DNA from: Rallus limicola
Taxonomy: Eukaryota; Chordata; Aves; Gruiformes; Rallidae
Direction of reading: 5' to 3'
Assembly: GCA_022605955.1 (NCBI GenBank)
Contig: JAKCOZ010000101.1
Location: forward strand, 1,054,001 to 1,118,000
Length of the DNA stretch: 64,000 nucleotides
The position numbers were made by a program, and so were the translations under genes. The notes under the pieces were generated by a model. That model was not told the origin of the DNA, did no database searches, and saw only the letters and a list, made by a program, of their open reading frames with translations. Of the stretch, positions 10,329-23,700 are shown piece after piece (positions within the stretch are counted from its first letter, which is position 1; every line of letters starts with the position of its first letter).

Positions 10329-13300
10329 ATGCCTTTCATGCCTAGCTTCTTTACTTTGGGAGTTATTGCTGGACGTTTAGCATGTTTTGAGCTGTAGTCT
10401 GATAGGGCCGAGAAAAGCACCGTAGGAGGTTCCAGGCATGTTCCCTCTTTCCAGGCAAAGGAAAAGGCTGAGAGCCAAAGTGACAGGTGCTGCTCATGTG
10501 TCCTGTTAGGAGGTTTCAGACAAGCTATGCCTTTCAGGCCTAGCTTCTTTACTTTGGGAGTTATTGCTGGACGTTTAGCATGTTTTGAGCTGCAGTCTGA
10601 TAGGGCCGAGAAAAGCACCGTAGGAGGTTCCAGGCATGTTCCCTCTTTCCAGGCAAAGGAAAAGGCTGAGAGCCAAAGTGACAGGGTCTGCTCGGGTGTC
10701 CTGTTAGGAGGTTTCAGACAAGCTATGCCTTTCAGGCCTAGCTTCTTTACTTTGGGAGTTATTGCTGGACGTTTAGCATGTTTTGAACTGCAGTCTGCTA
10801 GGGCCGAGAAAAGCACCGTAGGAGGTTCCAGGCATGTTCCCTCTTTCCAGGCAAAGGAAAAGGCTGAGAGCCAAAGTGACAGGTGCTGCTCATGTGTCCT
10901 GTTAGGAGGTTTCAGACAAGCTATGCCTTTCAGGCCTAGCTTCTTTACTTTGGGAGTTATTGCTGGACGTTTAGCATGTTTTGAACTGCAGTCTGCTAGG
11001 GCCGAGAAAAGCACCGTAGGAGGTTCCAGGCATGTTCCCTCTTTCCAGGCAAAGGAAAAGGCTGAGAGCCAAAGTGACAGGGTCTGCTCGTGTGTCCTGT
11101 TAGGAGGTTTCAGACAAGCTATGCCTTTCATGCCTAGCTTCTTTACTTTGGGAGTTATTGCTGGACGTTTAGCATGTTTTGAGCTGCAGTCCGCTAGGGC
11201 CGAGAAAAGCACCGTAGGAGGTTCCAGGCATGTTCCCTCTTTCCAAGCAAAGGAAAAAGCTGAGAGCCAAAGTGAAAGGGTTTGCTCGTGTGTCCTGTTA
11301 GGAGGTTTCAGACAAGCTATGCCTTTCAGGCCTCGCTTCTTTACTTTGGGAGTTATTGCTGGACGTTTAGCATGTTTTGAATTGCAGTCTGCTAGGGCCG
11401 AGAAAAGCACCGTAGGAGGTTCCAGGCATGTTCCCTCTTTCCAGGCAAAGGAAAAGGCTGAGAGCCAAAGTGACAGGGTCTGCTCGTGTGTCCTGTTAGG
11501 AGGTTTCAGACAAGCTATGCCTTTCAGGCCTAGCTTCTTTACTTTGGGAGTTATTGCTGGACGTTTAGCATGTTTTGAACTGCAGTCTGCTAGGGCCGAG
11601 AAAAGCACCGTAGGAGGTTCCAGGCATGTTCCCTCTTTCCAGGCAAAGGAAAAGGCTGAGAGCCAAAGTGACAGGTGCTGCTCATGTGTCCTGTTAGGAG
11701 GTTTCAGACAAGCTATGCCTTTCAGGCCTAGCTTCTTTACTTTGGGAGTTATTGCTGGACGTTTAGCATGTTTTGAACTGCAGTCTGCTAGGGCCGAGAA
11801 AAGCACCGTAGGAGGTTCCAGGCATGTTCCCTCTTTCCAGGCAAAGGAAAAGGCTGAGAGCCAAAGTGACAGGGTCTACTCGGGTGTCCTGTTAGGAGGT
11901 TTCAGACAAGCTATGCCTTTCAGGCCTAGCTTCTTTACTTTGGGAGTTATTGCTGGACGTTTAGCATGTTTTGAACTGCAGTCTGCTAGGGCCGAGAAAA
12001 GCACCGTAGGAGGTTCCAGGCATGTTCCCTCTTTCCAGGCAAAGGAAAAGGCTGAGAGCCAAAGTGACAGGGTCTGCTCGTGTGTCCTGTTAGGAGGTTT
12101 CAGACAAGCTATGCCTTTCAGGCCTAGCTTCTTTACTTTGGGAGTTATTGCTGGACGATTAGCATGTTTTGAGCTGCAGTCTGCTAGGGCCGAGGAAAGC
12201 ACCGTAGGAGGTTCCAGGCATGTTCCCTCTTTCCAGGCAAAGGAAAAAGCTGAGAGCCAAAGAGAAAGGGTTTGCTCGTGTGTCCTGTTAGGAGGTTTCA
12301 GACAAGCTATGCCTTTCAGGCCTCGCTTCTTTACTTTGGGAGTTATTGCTGGACGTTTAGCATGTTTTGAATTGCAGTCTGCTAGGGCCGAGAAAAGCAC
12401 CGTAGGAGGTTCCAGGCATGTTCCCTCTTTCCAGGCAAAGGAAAAGGCTGAGAGCCAAAGTGACAGGGTCTGCTCGTGTGTCCTGTTAGGAGGTTTCAGA
12501 CAAGCTATGCCTTTCAGGCCTAGCTTCTTTACTTTGGGAGTTATTGCTGGACGTTTAGCATGTTTTGAATTGCAGTCTGCTAGGGCCGAGAAAAGCACCG
12601 TAGGAGGTTCCAGGCATGTTCCCTCTTTCCAGGCAAAGGAAAAGGCTGAGAGCCAAAGTGAAAGTGTTTGCTCGTGTGTCCTGTTAGGAGGTTTCAGACA
12701 AGCTATGCCTTTCAGGCCTAGCTTCTTTACTTTGGGAGTTATTGCAGGACGTTTAGCATGTTTTGAATTGCAGTCTGCTAGGGCCGAGAAAAGCACCGTA
12801 GGAGGTTCCAGGCATGTTCCCTCTTTCCAGGCAAAGGAAAAGGCTGAGAGCCAAAGTGACAGGGTCTGCTTGTGTGTCCTGTTAGGAGGTTTCAGACAAG
12901 CTATGCCTTTCATGCCTAGCTTCTTTACTTTGGGAGTTATTGCTGGACGTTTAGCATGTTTTGAACTGCAGTCTGCTAGGGCCAAGAAAAGCACCATAGG
13001 AGGTTCCAGGCATGTTCCCTCTTTCCAGGCAAAGGAAAAGGCTGAGAGCCAAAGTGACAGGGGGTGCTCGTGTGTCCTGTTAGGAGGTTTCAGACAAGCT
13101 ATGCCTTTCAGGCCTAGCTTCTTTACTTTGGGAGTTATTGCTGGACGTTTAGCATGTTTAGAACTGCAGTCTGCTAGGGCCGAGAAAAGCACCGTAGGAG
13201 GTTCCAGGCATGTTCCCTCTTTCCAGGCAAAGGAAAAGGCTGAGAGCCAAAGTGACAGGTGCTGCTCATGTGTCCTGTTAGGAGGTTTCAGACAAGCTAT

Positions 13301-14138
13301 GCCTTTCATGCCTAGCTTCTTTACTTTGGGAGTTATTGCTGGACGTTTAGCATGTTTTGAACTGCAGTCTGCTAGGGCCGAGAAAAGCACCGTAGGAGGT
13401 TCCAGGCATGTTCCCTCTTTCCAGGCAAAGGAAAAGGCTGAGAGCCAAAGTGACAGGGTCTGCTCGTGTGTCCTGTTAGGAGGTTTCAGACAAGCTATGC
13501 CTTTCAGGCCTAGCTTCTTTACTTTGGGAGTTATTGCTGGACGTTTAGCATGTTTTGAACTGCAGTCTGCTAGGGCCGAGAAAAGCACCGTAGGAGGTTC
13601 CAGGCATGTTCCCTCTTTCCAGGCAAAGGAAAAGGCTGAGAGCCAAAGTGACAGGTGCTGCTCATGTGTCCTGTTAGGAGGTTTCAGACAAGCTATGCCT
13701 TTCAGGCCTAGCTTCTTTACTTTGGGAGTTATTGCTGGACGTTTAGCATGTTTTGAACTGCAGTCTGCTAGGGCCGAGAAAAGCACCGTAGGAGGTTCCA
13801 GGCATGTTCCCTCTTTCCAGGCAAAGGAAAAGGCTGAGAACCAAAGTGACAGGGGCTGCTCGTGTGTCATGTTAGGAGGTTTCAGACAAGCTATGCCTTT
13901 CAGGCCTAGCTTCTTTACTTTGGGAGTTATTGCTGGACGTTTAGCATGTTTTGAATTGCAGTCTGCTAGGGCCGAGGAAAAGCACCGTAGGAGGTTCCAG
14001 GCATGTTCCCTCTTTCCAGGCAAAGGAAAAGGCTGAGAGCCAAAGTGACAGGGTCTGCTCGTGTGTCCTGTTAGAGGGTTTCAGACAAGCTATGCCTTTC
14101 AGGCCTAGCTTGTCTGAAACCTCCTAACAGGACAAGCT
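10329..14138 (+). repeat. Zone I block 5 (19 monomers plus junction)
   Basis: The length is 3810 bp, which is 19 x 198 + 47 + 1. Order is M-c, s, c, v, M-e, v, c, s, v, e, v, e-like, l, Mg, c, Mv, c, g (GTCATG), v. The single extra base is in GCCGAGGAAAAGC near 13975. The first monomer carries an in-frame TAG at 10395-10397 relative to the open frame of its neighbours. Confidence 0.85.
14064..14134. repeat. Junction hairpin 6
   Basis: This has the same insert. The left arm reads GTTAGAGGGTTTC instead of GTTAGGAGGTTTC, while the right arm keeps the older complementary sequence. The right arm therefore records the original state and the left-arm change came later. Confidence 0.92.
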
Positions 14139-17100
14139 ATGCCTTTCATGCCTAGCTTCTTTACTTTGGGAGTTATTGCTGGACGTTTAGCATGTTTTGA
14201 ACTGCAGTCTGATAGGGCCGAGAAAAGCACCGTAGGAGGTTCCAGGCATGTTCCCTCTTTCCAGGCAAAGGAAAAGGCTGAGAGCCAAAGTGACAGGGGC
14301 TGCTCGTGTGTCCTGTTAGGAGGTTTCAGACAAGCTATGCCTTTCAGGCCTAGCTTCTTTACTTTGGGAGTTATTGCTGGACGTTTAGCATGTTTTGAAC
14401 TGCAGTCTGCTAGGGCCGAGAAAAGCACTGTAGGAGGTTCCAGGCATGTTCCCTCTTTCCAGGCAAAGGAAAAGGCTGAGAGCCAAAGTGACAGGGGCTG
14501 CTCATGTGTCCTGTTAGGAGGTTTCAGACAAGCTATGCCTTTCAGGCCTAGCTTCTTTACTTTGGGAGTTATTGCTGGACGTTTAGCATGTTTTGAACTG
14601 CAGTCTGCCTGGGCCGAGAAAAGCACCGTAGGAGGTTCCAGGCATGTTCCCTCTTTCCAGGCAAAGGAAAAGGCTGAGAGCCAAAGTGACAGGGTCTGCT
14701 CGGGTGTCCTGTTAGGAGGTTTCAGACAAGCTATGCCTTTCAGGCCTAGCTTCTTTACTTTGGGAGTTATTGCTGGACGTTTAGCATGTTTTGAACTGCA
14801 GTCTGCTAGGGCCGAGAAAAGCACCGTAGGAGGTTCCAGGCATGTTCCCTCTTTCCAGGCAAAGGAAAAGGCTGAGAGCCAAAGTGACAGGGTCTGCTCG
14901 TGTGTCCTGTTAGGAGGTTTCAGACAAGCTATGCCTTTCAGGCCTAGCTTCTTTACTTTGGGAGTTATTGCTGGACGTTTAGCATGTTTTGAGCTGCAGT
15001 CTGCTAGGGCCGAGAAAAGCACCGTAGGAGGTTCCAGGCATGTTCCCTCTTTCCAAGCAAAGGAAAAAGCTGAGAGCCAAAGTGAAAGGGTTTGCTCGTG
15101 TGTCCTGTTAGGAGGTTTCAGACAAGCTATGCCTTTCAGGCCTCGCTTCTTTACTTTGGGAGTTATTGCTGGACGTTTAGCATGTTTTGAATTGCAGTCT
15201 GCTAGGGCCGAGAAAAGCACCGTAGGAGGTTCCAGGCATGTTCCCTCTTTCCAGGCAAAGGAAAAGGCTGAGAGCCAAAGTGACAGGGTCTGCTTGTGTG
15301 TCCTGTTAGGAGGTTTCAGACAAGCTATGCCTTTCAGGCCTAGCTTCTTTACTTTGGGAGTTATTGCTGGACGTTTAGCATGTTTTGAACTGCAGTCTGC
15401 TAGGGCCGAGAAAAGCACCGTAGGAGGTTCCAGGCATGTTCCCTCTTTCCAGGCAAAGGAAAACGCTGAGAGCCAAAGTGACAGGGGCTGCTCGTGTGTC
15501 CTGTTAGGATGTTTCAGACAAGCTATGCCTTTCAGGCCTAGCTTCTTTACTTTGGGAGTTATTGCTGGACGTTTAGCATGTTTTGAACTGCAGTCTGCTA
15601 GGGCCGAGAAAAGCACCGTAGGAGGTTCCAGGCATGTTCCCTCTTTCCAGGCAAAGGAAAAGGCTGAGAGCCAAAGTGACAGGGTCTGCTCGGGTGTCCT
15701 GTTAGGAGGTTTCAGACAAGCTATGCCTTTCATGCCTAGCTTCTTTACTTTGGGAGTTATTGCTGGACGTTTAGCATGTTTTGAACTGCAGTCTGCTAGG
15801 GCCGAGAAAAGCACCGTAGGAGGTTCCAGGCATGTTCCCTCTTTCCAGGCAAAGGAAAAGGCTGAGAGCCAAAGTGACAGGGTCTGCTCGTGTGTCCTGT
15901 TAGGAGGTTTCAGACAAGCTATGCCTTTCAGGCCTAGCTTCTTTACTTTGGGAGTTATTGCTGGACGTTTAGCATGTTTTGAACTGCAGTCTGCTAGGGC
16001 CGAGAAAAGCACCGTAGGAGGTTCCAGGCATGTTCCCTCTTTCCAGGCAAAGGAAAAGGCTGAGAGCCAAAGTGACAGGGTCTGCTCGTGTGTCTTGTTA
16101 GGAGGTTTCAGACAAGCTATGCCTTTCAGGCCTAGCTTCTTTACTTTGGGAGTTATTGCTGGACGTTTAGCATGTTTTGAACTGCAGTCTGATAGGGCCA
16201 AGAAAAGCACCGTAGGAGGTTCCAGGCATGTTCCCTCTTTCCAGGCAAAGGAAAAGGCTGAGAGCCAAAGTGACAGGTGCTGCTCGTGTGTCCTGTTAGG
16301 AGGTTTCAGACAAGCTATGCCTTTCAGGCCTAGCTTCTTTACTTTGGGAGTTATTGCTGGACGTTTAGCATGTTTTGAACTGCAGTCTGCTAGGGCCGAG
16401 AAAAGCACCGTAGGAGGTTCCAGGCATGTTCCCTCTTTCCAGGCAAAGGAAAAGGCTGAGAGCCAAAGTGACAGGGTCTGCTCGGGTGTCCTGTTAGGAG
16501 GTTTCAGACAAGCTATGCCTTTCAGGCCTCTCTTCTTTACTTTGGGAGTTATTGCTGGACGTTTAGCATGTTTTGAACTGCAGTCTGCTAGGGCCGAGAA
16601 AAGCACCGTAGGAGGTTCCAGGCATGTTCCCTCTTTCCAGGCAAAGGAAAAGGCTGAGAGCCAAAGTGACAGGGTCTGCTCGTGTGTCCTGTTAGGAGGT
16701 TTCAGACAAGCTATGCCTTTCAGGCCTAGCTTCTTTACTTTGGGAGTTATTGCTGGACGTTTAGCATGTTTTGAACTGCAGTCTGCTAGGGCCGAGAAAA
16801 GCACTGTAGGAGGTTCCAGGCATGTTCCCTCTTTCCAGGCAAAGGAAAAGGCTGAGAGCCAAAGTGACAGGGTTTGCTCGTGTGTCCTGTTAGGAGGTTT
16901 CAGACAAGCTATGCCTTTCAGGCCTAGCTTCTTTACTTTGGGAGTTATTGCTGGACGTTTAGCATGTTTTGAACTGCAGTCTGCTAGGGCCGAGAAAAGC
17001 ACCGTAGGAGGTTCCAGGCATGTTCCCTCTTTCCAGGCAAAGGAAAAGGCTGAGAGCCAAAGTGACAGGGTCTGCTCGTGTGTCCTGTTAGGAGGTTTCA

Positions 17101-17306
17101 GACAAGCTATGCCTTTCAGGCTTAGCTTCTTTACTTTGGGAGTTATTGCTGGACGTTTAGCATGTTTTGAACTGCAGTCTGCTAGGGCCGAGAAAAGCAC
17201 CGTAGGAGGTTCCAGGCATGTTCCCTCTTTCCAGGCAAAGGAAAAGGCTGAGAGCCAAAGTGACAGGGTCTGCTCGTGTGTCCTGTTAGGAGGTTTCAGA
17301 CAAGCT

Positions 17307-18891
17307 ATGCCTTTCAGGCCTAGCTTCTTTACTTTGGGAGTTATTGCTGGACGTTTAGCATGTTTTGAACTGCAGTCTGCTAGGGCCGAGAAAAGCACCG
17401 TAGGAGGTTCCAGGCATGTTCCCTCTTTCCAGGCAAAGGAAAAGGCTGAGAGCCAAAGTGACAGGGGATGCTCGTGTGTCCTGTTAGGAGGTTTCAGACA
17501 AGCTATGCCTTTCAGGCCTAGCTTCTTTACTTTGGGAGTTATTGCTGGACGTTTAGCATGTTTTGAACTGCAGTCTGCTAGGGCCGAGAAAAGCACCGTA
17601 GGAGGTTCCAGGCATGTTCCCTCTTTCCAGGCAAAGGAAAAGGCTGAGAGCCAAAGTGACAGGGTCTGCTCGTGTGTCCTGTTAGGAGGTTTCAGACAAG
17701 CTATGCCTTTTTAGGCCTAACTTCTTTACTTTGGGAGTTATTGCTGGACATTTAGCATGTTTTGAACTGCAGTCTGCTAGGGCCGAGAAAAGCACCGTAG
17801 GAGGTTCCAGGCATGTTCCCTCTTTCCAGGCAAAGGAAAAGGCTGAGAGCCAAAGTGACAGGGGCTGCTCGTGTGTCCTGTTAGGAGGTTTCAGACAAGC
17901 TATGCCTTTCAGGCCTAGCTTCTTTACTTTGGGAGTTATTGCTGGACGTTTAGCATGTTTTGAACTGCAGTCAGCTAGGGCCGAGAAAAGCACCGTAGGA
18001 GGTTCCAGGCATGTTCCCTCTTTCCAGGCAAAGGAAAAGGCTGAGAGCCAAAGTGACAGGGTCTGCTCGTGTGTCCTGTTAGGAGGTTTCAGACAAGCTA
18101 TGCCTTTCAGGCCTAGCTTCTTTACTTTGGGAGTTATTGCTGGACGTTTAGCATGTTTTGAACTGCAGTCTGCTAGGGTCGAGAAAAGCACCGTAGGAGG
18201 TTCCAGGCATGTTCCCTCTTTCCAGACAAAGGAAAAGGCTGAGAGCCAAAGTGACAGGGGCTGCTCGTGTGTCCTGTTAGGAGGTTTCAGACAAGCTATG
18301 CCTTTCAGGCCTAGCTTCTTTACTTTGGGAGTTATTGCTGGACGTTTAGCATGTTTTGAACTGCAGTCTGCTAGGGCCGAGAAAAGCACCGTAGGAGGTT
18401 CCAGGCATGTTCCCTCTTTCCAGGCAAAGGAAAAGGCTGAGAGCCAAAGTGACAGGGTCTGCTCGTGTGTCCTGTTAGGAGGTTTCAGACAAGCTATGCC
18501 TTTCAGGCCTAGCTTCTTTACTTTGGGAGTTATTGCTGGACGTTTAGCATGTTTTGAACTGCAGTCCACTAGGGCCGAGAAAAGCACCGTAGGAGGTTCC
18601 AGGCATGTTCCCTCTTTCCAGGCAAAGGAAAAGGCTGAGAGCCAAAGTGACAGGGGCTGCTCGTGTGTCCTGTTAGGAGGTTTCAGACAAGCTATGCCTT
18701 TCAGGCCTAGCTTCTTTACTTTGGGAGTTATTGCTGGACGTTTAGCATGTTTTGAACTGCAGTCTGCTAGGGCCGAGAAAAGCACCGTAGGAGGTTCCAG
18801 GCATGTTCCCTCTTTCCAGGCAAAGGAAAAGGCTGAGAGCCAAAGTGACAGGGTCTGCTCGTGTGTCCTGTTAGGAGGTTTCAGACAAGCT
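17307..18891 (+). repeat. Dimeric subarray: four g-v monomer pairs (396-bp period)
   Basis: Eight consecutive monomers alternate strictly between GGCTGCTCG (g; GGATGCTCG in the first) and GTCTGCTCG (v). The CAGTCCACTAGGG variant recurs at 396-bp spacing (about 18564 and 18960), which supports duplication of whole dimers. The CCTTTTTAGG insertion lies inside this stretch. Confidence 0.7.
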
Positions 18892-20691
18892 ATGCCTTTC
18901 AGGCCTAGCTTCTTTACTTTGGGAGTTATTGCTGGACGTTTAGCATGTTTTGAACTGCAGTCCACTAGGGCCGAGAAAAGCACCGTAGGAGGTTCCAGGC
19001 ATGTTCCCTCTTTCCAGGCAAAGGAAAAGGCTGAGAACCAAAGTGACAGGGTCTGCTCGTGTGTCCTGTTAGGAGGTTTCAGACAAGCTAGGCCTTTCAG
19101 GCCTAGCTTCTTTACTTTGGGAGTTATTGCTGGACGTTTAGCATGTTTTGAACTGCAGTCTGCTAGGGCCGAGAAAAGCACCGTAGGAGGTTCCAGGCAT
19201 GTTCCCTCTTTCCAGGCAAAGGAAAAGGCTGAGAGCCAAAGTGACAGGGTCTGCTCGTGTGTCCTGTTAGGAGGTTTCAGACAAGCTATGCCTTTCAGGC
19301 CTAGCTTCTTTACTTTGGGAGTTATTGCTGGACGTTTAGCATGTTTTGAACTGCAGTCTGCTAGGGCCGAGAAAAGCACCGTAGGAGGTTCCAGGCATGT
19401 TCCCTCTTTCCAGGCAAAGGAAAAGGCTGAGAGCCAAAGTGACAGGGTCTGCTCGTGTGTCCTGTTAGGAGGTTTCAGACAAGCTATGCCTTTCATGCCT
19501 AGCTTCTTTACTTTGGGAGTTATTGCTGGACGTTTAGCATGTTTTGAACTGCAGTCTGCTAGGGCCGAGAAAAGCACCGTAGGAGGTTCCAGGCATGTTC
19601 CCTCTTTCCAGGCAAAGGAAAAGGCTGAGAGCCAAAGTGACAGGGTCTGCTCGTGTGTCCTGTTAGGAGGTTTCAGACAAGCTATGCCTTTCAGGCCTAG
19701 CTTCTTTACTTTGGGAGTTATTGCTGGACATTTAGCATGTTTTGAACTGCAGTCTGCTAGGGCCGAGAAAAGCACCGTAGGAGGTTCCAGGCATGTTCCC
19801 TCTTTCCAGGCAAAGGAAAAGGCTGAGAGCCAAAGTGACAGGGGCTGCTCGTGTGTCCTGTTAGGAGGTTTCAGACAAGCTATGCCTTTCAGGCCTAGCT
19901 TCTTTACTTTGGGAGTTATTGCTGGACGTTTAGCATTTTTTGAACTGCAGTCAGCTAGGGCCGAGTAAAGCACCGTAGGAGGTTCCAGGCATGTTCCCTC
20001 TTTCCAGGCAAAGGAAAAGGCTGAGAGCCAAAGTGACAGGGTCTGCTCGTGTGTCCTGTTAGGAGGTTTCAGACAAGCTATGCCTTTCAGGCCTAGCTTC
20101 TTTACTTTGGGAGTTATTGCTGGACGTTTAGCATGTTTTGAACTGCAGTCTGCTAGGGCCGAGAAAAGCACCGTAGGAGGTTCCAGGCATGTTCCCTCTT
20201 TCCAGACAAAGGAAAAGGCTGAGAGCCAAAGTGACAGGGGCTGCTCGTGTGTCCTGTTAGGAGGTTTCAGACAAGCTATGCCTTTCATGCCTAGCTTCTT
20301 TACTTTGGGAGTTATTGCTGGACGTTTAGCATGTTTTGAACTGCAGTCTGCTAGGGCCGAGAAAAGCACCGTAGGAGGTTCCAGGCATGTTCCCTCTTTC
20401 CAGGCAAAGGAAAAGGCTGAGAGCCAAAGTGACAGGGTCTGCTCGGGTGTCCTGTTTGGAGGTTTCAGACAAGCTATGCCTTTCAGGCCTAGCTTCTTTA
20501 CTTTGGGAGTTATTGCTGGACGTTTAGCATGTTTTGAACTGCAGTCTGCTAGGGCCGAGAAAAGCACCGTAGGAGGTTCCAGGCATGTTCCCTCTTTCCA
20601 GGCAAAGGAAAAGGCTGAGAGCCAAAGTGACAGGGTCTGCTCGGGTGTCCTGTTAGGAGGTTTCAGACAAGCTATGCCTTTCAGGCCTAGC
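18892..20691 (+). repeat. Long-range duplicated cassette, right copy (partner near 5436-7235)
   Basis: This is the right-hand partner of the 13456-bp-offset duplication. It ends, like the left copy, in a junction hairpin, so a junction was copied along with its flanking monomers. It carries a private AGCATTTTTTGAAC change near 19936 that is absent from the left copy. Confidence 0.75.
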
Positions 20692-20716
20692 TTGTCTGAA
20701 ACCTCCTAACAGGACA
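20646..20716. repeat. Junction hairpin 7
   Basis: This matches the reference junction. It marks the boundary between zone I and the first copy of the 8.6-kb repeat. Confidence 0.92.
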
Positions 20717-23700
20717 AGCTATGCCTTTCATGCCTAGCTTCTTTACTTTGGGAGTTATTGCTGGACGTTTAGCATGTTTTGAACTGCAGTCTGCTAGGGC
20801 CGAGAAAAGCACCGTAGGAGGTTCCAGGCATGTTCCCTCTTTCCAGACAAAGGAAAAGGCTGAGAGCCAAAGTGACAGGGTCTGCTCGTGTGTCCTGTTA
20901 GGAGGTTTCAGAGAAGCTATGCCTTTCAGGCCTAGCTTCTTTACTTTGGGAGTTATTGCTGGACGTTTAGCATGTTTTGAACTGCAGTCTGCTAGGGCCG
21001 AGAAAAGCACCGTAGGAGGTTCCAGGCATGTTCCCTCTTTCCAGGCAAAGGAAAAGGCTGAGAGCCAAAGTGACAGGGTCTGCTCGTGTGTCCTGTTAGG
21101 AGGTTTCAGACAAGCTATGCCTTTCAGGCCTAGATTCTTTACTTTGGGAGTTATTGCTGGACATTTAGCATGTTTTGAACTGCAGTCTGCTAGGGCCGAG
21201 AAAAGCACCGTAGGAGGTTCCAGGCATGTTCCCTCTTTCCAGGCAAAGGAAAAGGCTGAGAGCCAAAGTGACAGGGGCTGCTCGTGTGTCCTGTTAGGAG
21301 GTTTCAGACAAGCTATGCCTTTCAGGCCTAGCTTCTTTACTTTGGGAGTTATTGCTGGACGTTTAGCATGTTTTGAACTGCAGTCTGCTAGGGCCGAGAA
21401 AAGCACCGTAGGAGGTTCCAGGCATGTTCCCTCTTTCCAGGCAAAGGAAAAGGCTGAGAGCCAAAGTGACAGGGTCTGCTCGTGTGTCCTGTTAGGAGGT
21501 TTCAGACAAGCTATGCCTTTCATGCCTAGCTTCTTTACTTTGGGAGTTATTGCTGGACGTTTAGCATGTTTTGAACTGCAGTCTGCTAGGGCCGAGAAAA
21601 GCACCGTAGGAGGTTCCAGGCATGTTCCCTCTTTCCAGGCAAAGGAAAAGGCTGAGAGCCAAAGTGACAGGGTCTGCTCGTGTGTCCTGTTAGGAGGTTT
21701 CAGACAAGCTATGCCTTTCAGGCCTAGCTTCTATACTTTGGGAGTTATTGCTGGACGTTTAGCATGTTTTGAACTGCAGTCTGCTAGGGCCGAGAAAAGC
21801 ACCGTAGGAGGTTCCAGGCATGTTCCCTCTTTCCAGGCAAAGGAAAAGGCTGAGAGCCAAAGTGACAGGTGCTGCTCATGTGTCCTGTTAGGAGGTTTCA
21901 GACAAGCTATGCCTTTCAGGCCTAGCTTCTTTACTTTGGGAGTTATTGCTGGACGTTTCGCATGTTTTGAACTGCAGTCTGCTACGGCCGAGAAAAGCAC
22001 CGTAGGAGGTTCCAGGCATGTTCCCTCTTTCCAGGCAAAGGAAAAGGCTGAGAGCCAAAGTGACAGGGTCTGCTCGTGTGTCCTGTTAGGAGGTTTCAGA
22101 CAAGCTATGCCTTTCAGGCCTAGCTGCTTTACTTTGGGAGTTATTGCTGGACGTTTAGCATGTTTTGAACTGCAGTCTGCTAGGGCCGAGAAAAGCACCG
22201 TAGGAGGTTCCAGGCATGTTCCCTCTTTCCAGGCAAAGGAAAAGGCTGAGAGCCAAAGTGACAGGGTCTGCTCGTGTGTCCTGTTAGGAGGTTTCAGACA
22301 AGCTATGCCTTTCAGGCCTAGCTTCTTTACTTTGGGAGTTATTGCTGGACGTTTAGCATGTTTTGAACTGCAGTCTGCTAGGGCCGAGAAAAGCACCGTA
22401 GGAGGTTCCAGGCATGTTCCCTCTTTCCAGGCAAAGGAAAAGGCTGAGAGCCAAAGTGACAGGGTCTGCTCGTGTGTCCTGTTAGGAGGTTTCAGACAAG
22501 CTATGCCTTTCATGCCTAGCTTCTTTACTTTGGGAGTTATTGCTGGACGTTTAGCATGTTTTGAACTGCAGTCTGCTAGGGCCGAGAAAAGCACCGTAGG
22601 AGGTTCCAGGCATGTTCCCTCTTTCCAGGCAAAGGAAAAGGCTGAGAGCCAAAGTGACAGGGGCTGCTCGTGTGTCCTGTTAGGAGGTTTCAGACAAGCT
22701 ATGCCTTTCAGGCCTAGCTTCTTTACTTTGGGAGTTATTGCTGGACGTTTAGCATGTTTTGAACTGCAGTCTGCTAGGGCCGAGAAAAGCACCGTAGGAG
22801 GTTCCAGGCATGTTCCCTCTTTCCAGGCAAAGGAAAAGGCTGAGAGCCAAAGTGACAGGTGCTGCTCATGTGTCCTGTTAGGAGGTTTCAGACAAGCTAT
22901 GCCTTTCAGGCCTAGCTTCTTTACTTTGGGAGTTATTGCTGGACGTTTAGCATGTTTTGAACTGCAGTCTGCTAGGGCCGAGAAAAGCACCGTAGGAGGT
23001 TCCAGGCATGTTCCCTCTTTCCAGGCAAAGGAAAAGGCTGAGAGCCAAAGTGACAGGGTCTGCTCGGGTGTCCTGTTAGGAGGTTTCAGACAAGCTATGC
23101 CTTTCAGGCCTAGCTTCTTTACTTTGGGAGTTATTGCTGGACGTTTAGCATGTTTTGAGCTGCAGTCTGCTAGGGCCGAGAAAAGCACCGTAGGAGGTTC
23201 CAGGCATGTTCCCTCTTTCCAAGCAAAGGAAAAAGCTGAGAGCCAAAGTGACAGGGTTTGATCGTGTGTCCTGTTAGGAGGTTTCAGACAAGCTATGCCT
23301 TTCAGGCCTAGCTTCTTTACTTTGGGAGTTATTGCTGGACGTTTAGCATGTTTTGAACTGCAGTCTGCTAGGGCCGAGAAAAGCACCGTAGGAGGTTCCA
23401 GGCATGTTCCCTCTTTCCAGGCAAAGGAAAAGGCTGAGAGCCAAAGTGACAGGGTCTGCTTGTGTGTCCTGTTAGGAGGTTTCAGACAAGCTATGCCTTT
23501 CAGGCCTAGCTTCTTTACTTTGGGAGTTATTGCTGGACATTTAGCATGTTTTGAACTGCAGTCTGCTAGGGCCGAGAAAAGCACCGTAGGAGGTTCCAGG
23601 CATGTTCCCTCTTTCCAGGCAAAGGAAAAGGCTGAGAGCCAAAGTGACAGGTGCTGCTCATGTGTCCTGTTAGGAGGTTTCAGACAAGCTATGCCTTTCA

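Larger units (their letters stand above)
14139..20720 (+). repeat. Zone I block 6 (33 monomers plus junction)
   Basis: This is the longest junction-free interval of zones I and II: 6582 bp, which is 33 x 198 + 47 + 1. The extra base is in GCCTTTTTAGGCC near 17708. Order begins Mg, g, s, v, e, l, g, s, Mv, v, c, s, v, v, v, v. It then alternates g and v as dimers and ends Mv, g, v (with GAGTAAAGC), g, M-s, s. That ending copies the end of block 2. Confidence 0.85.
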
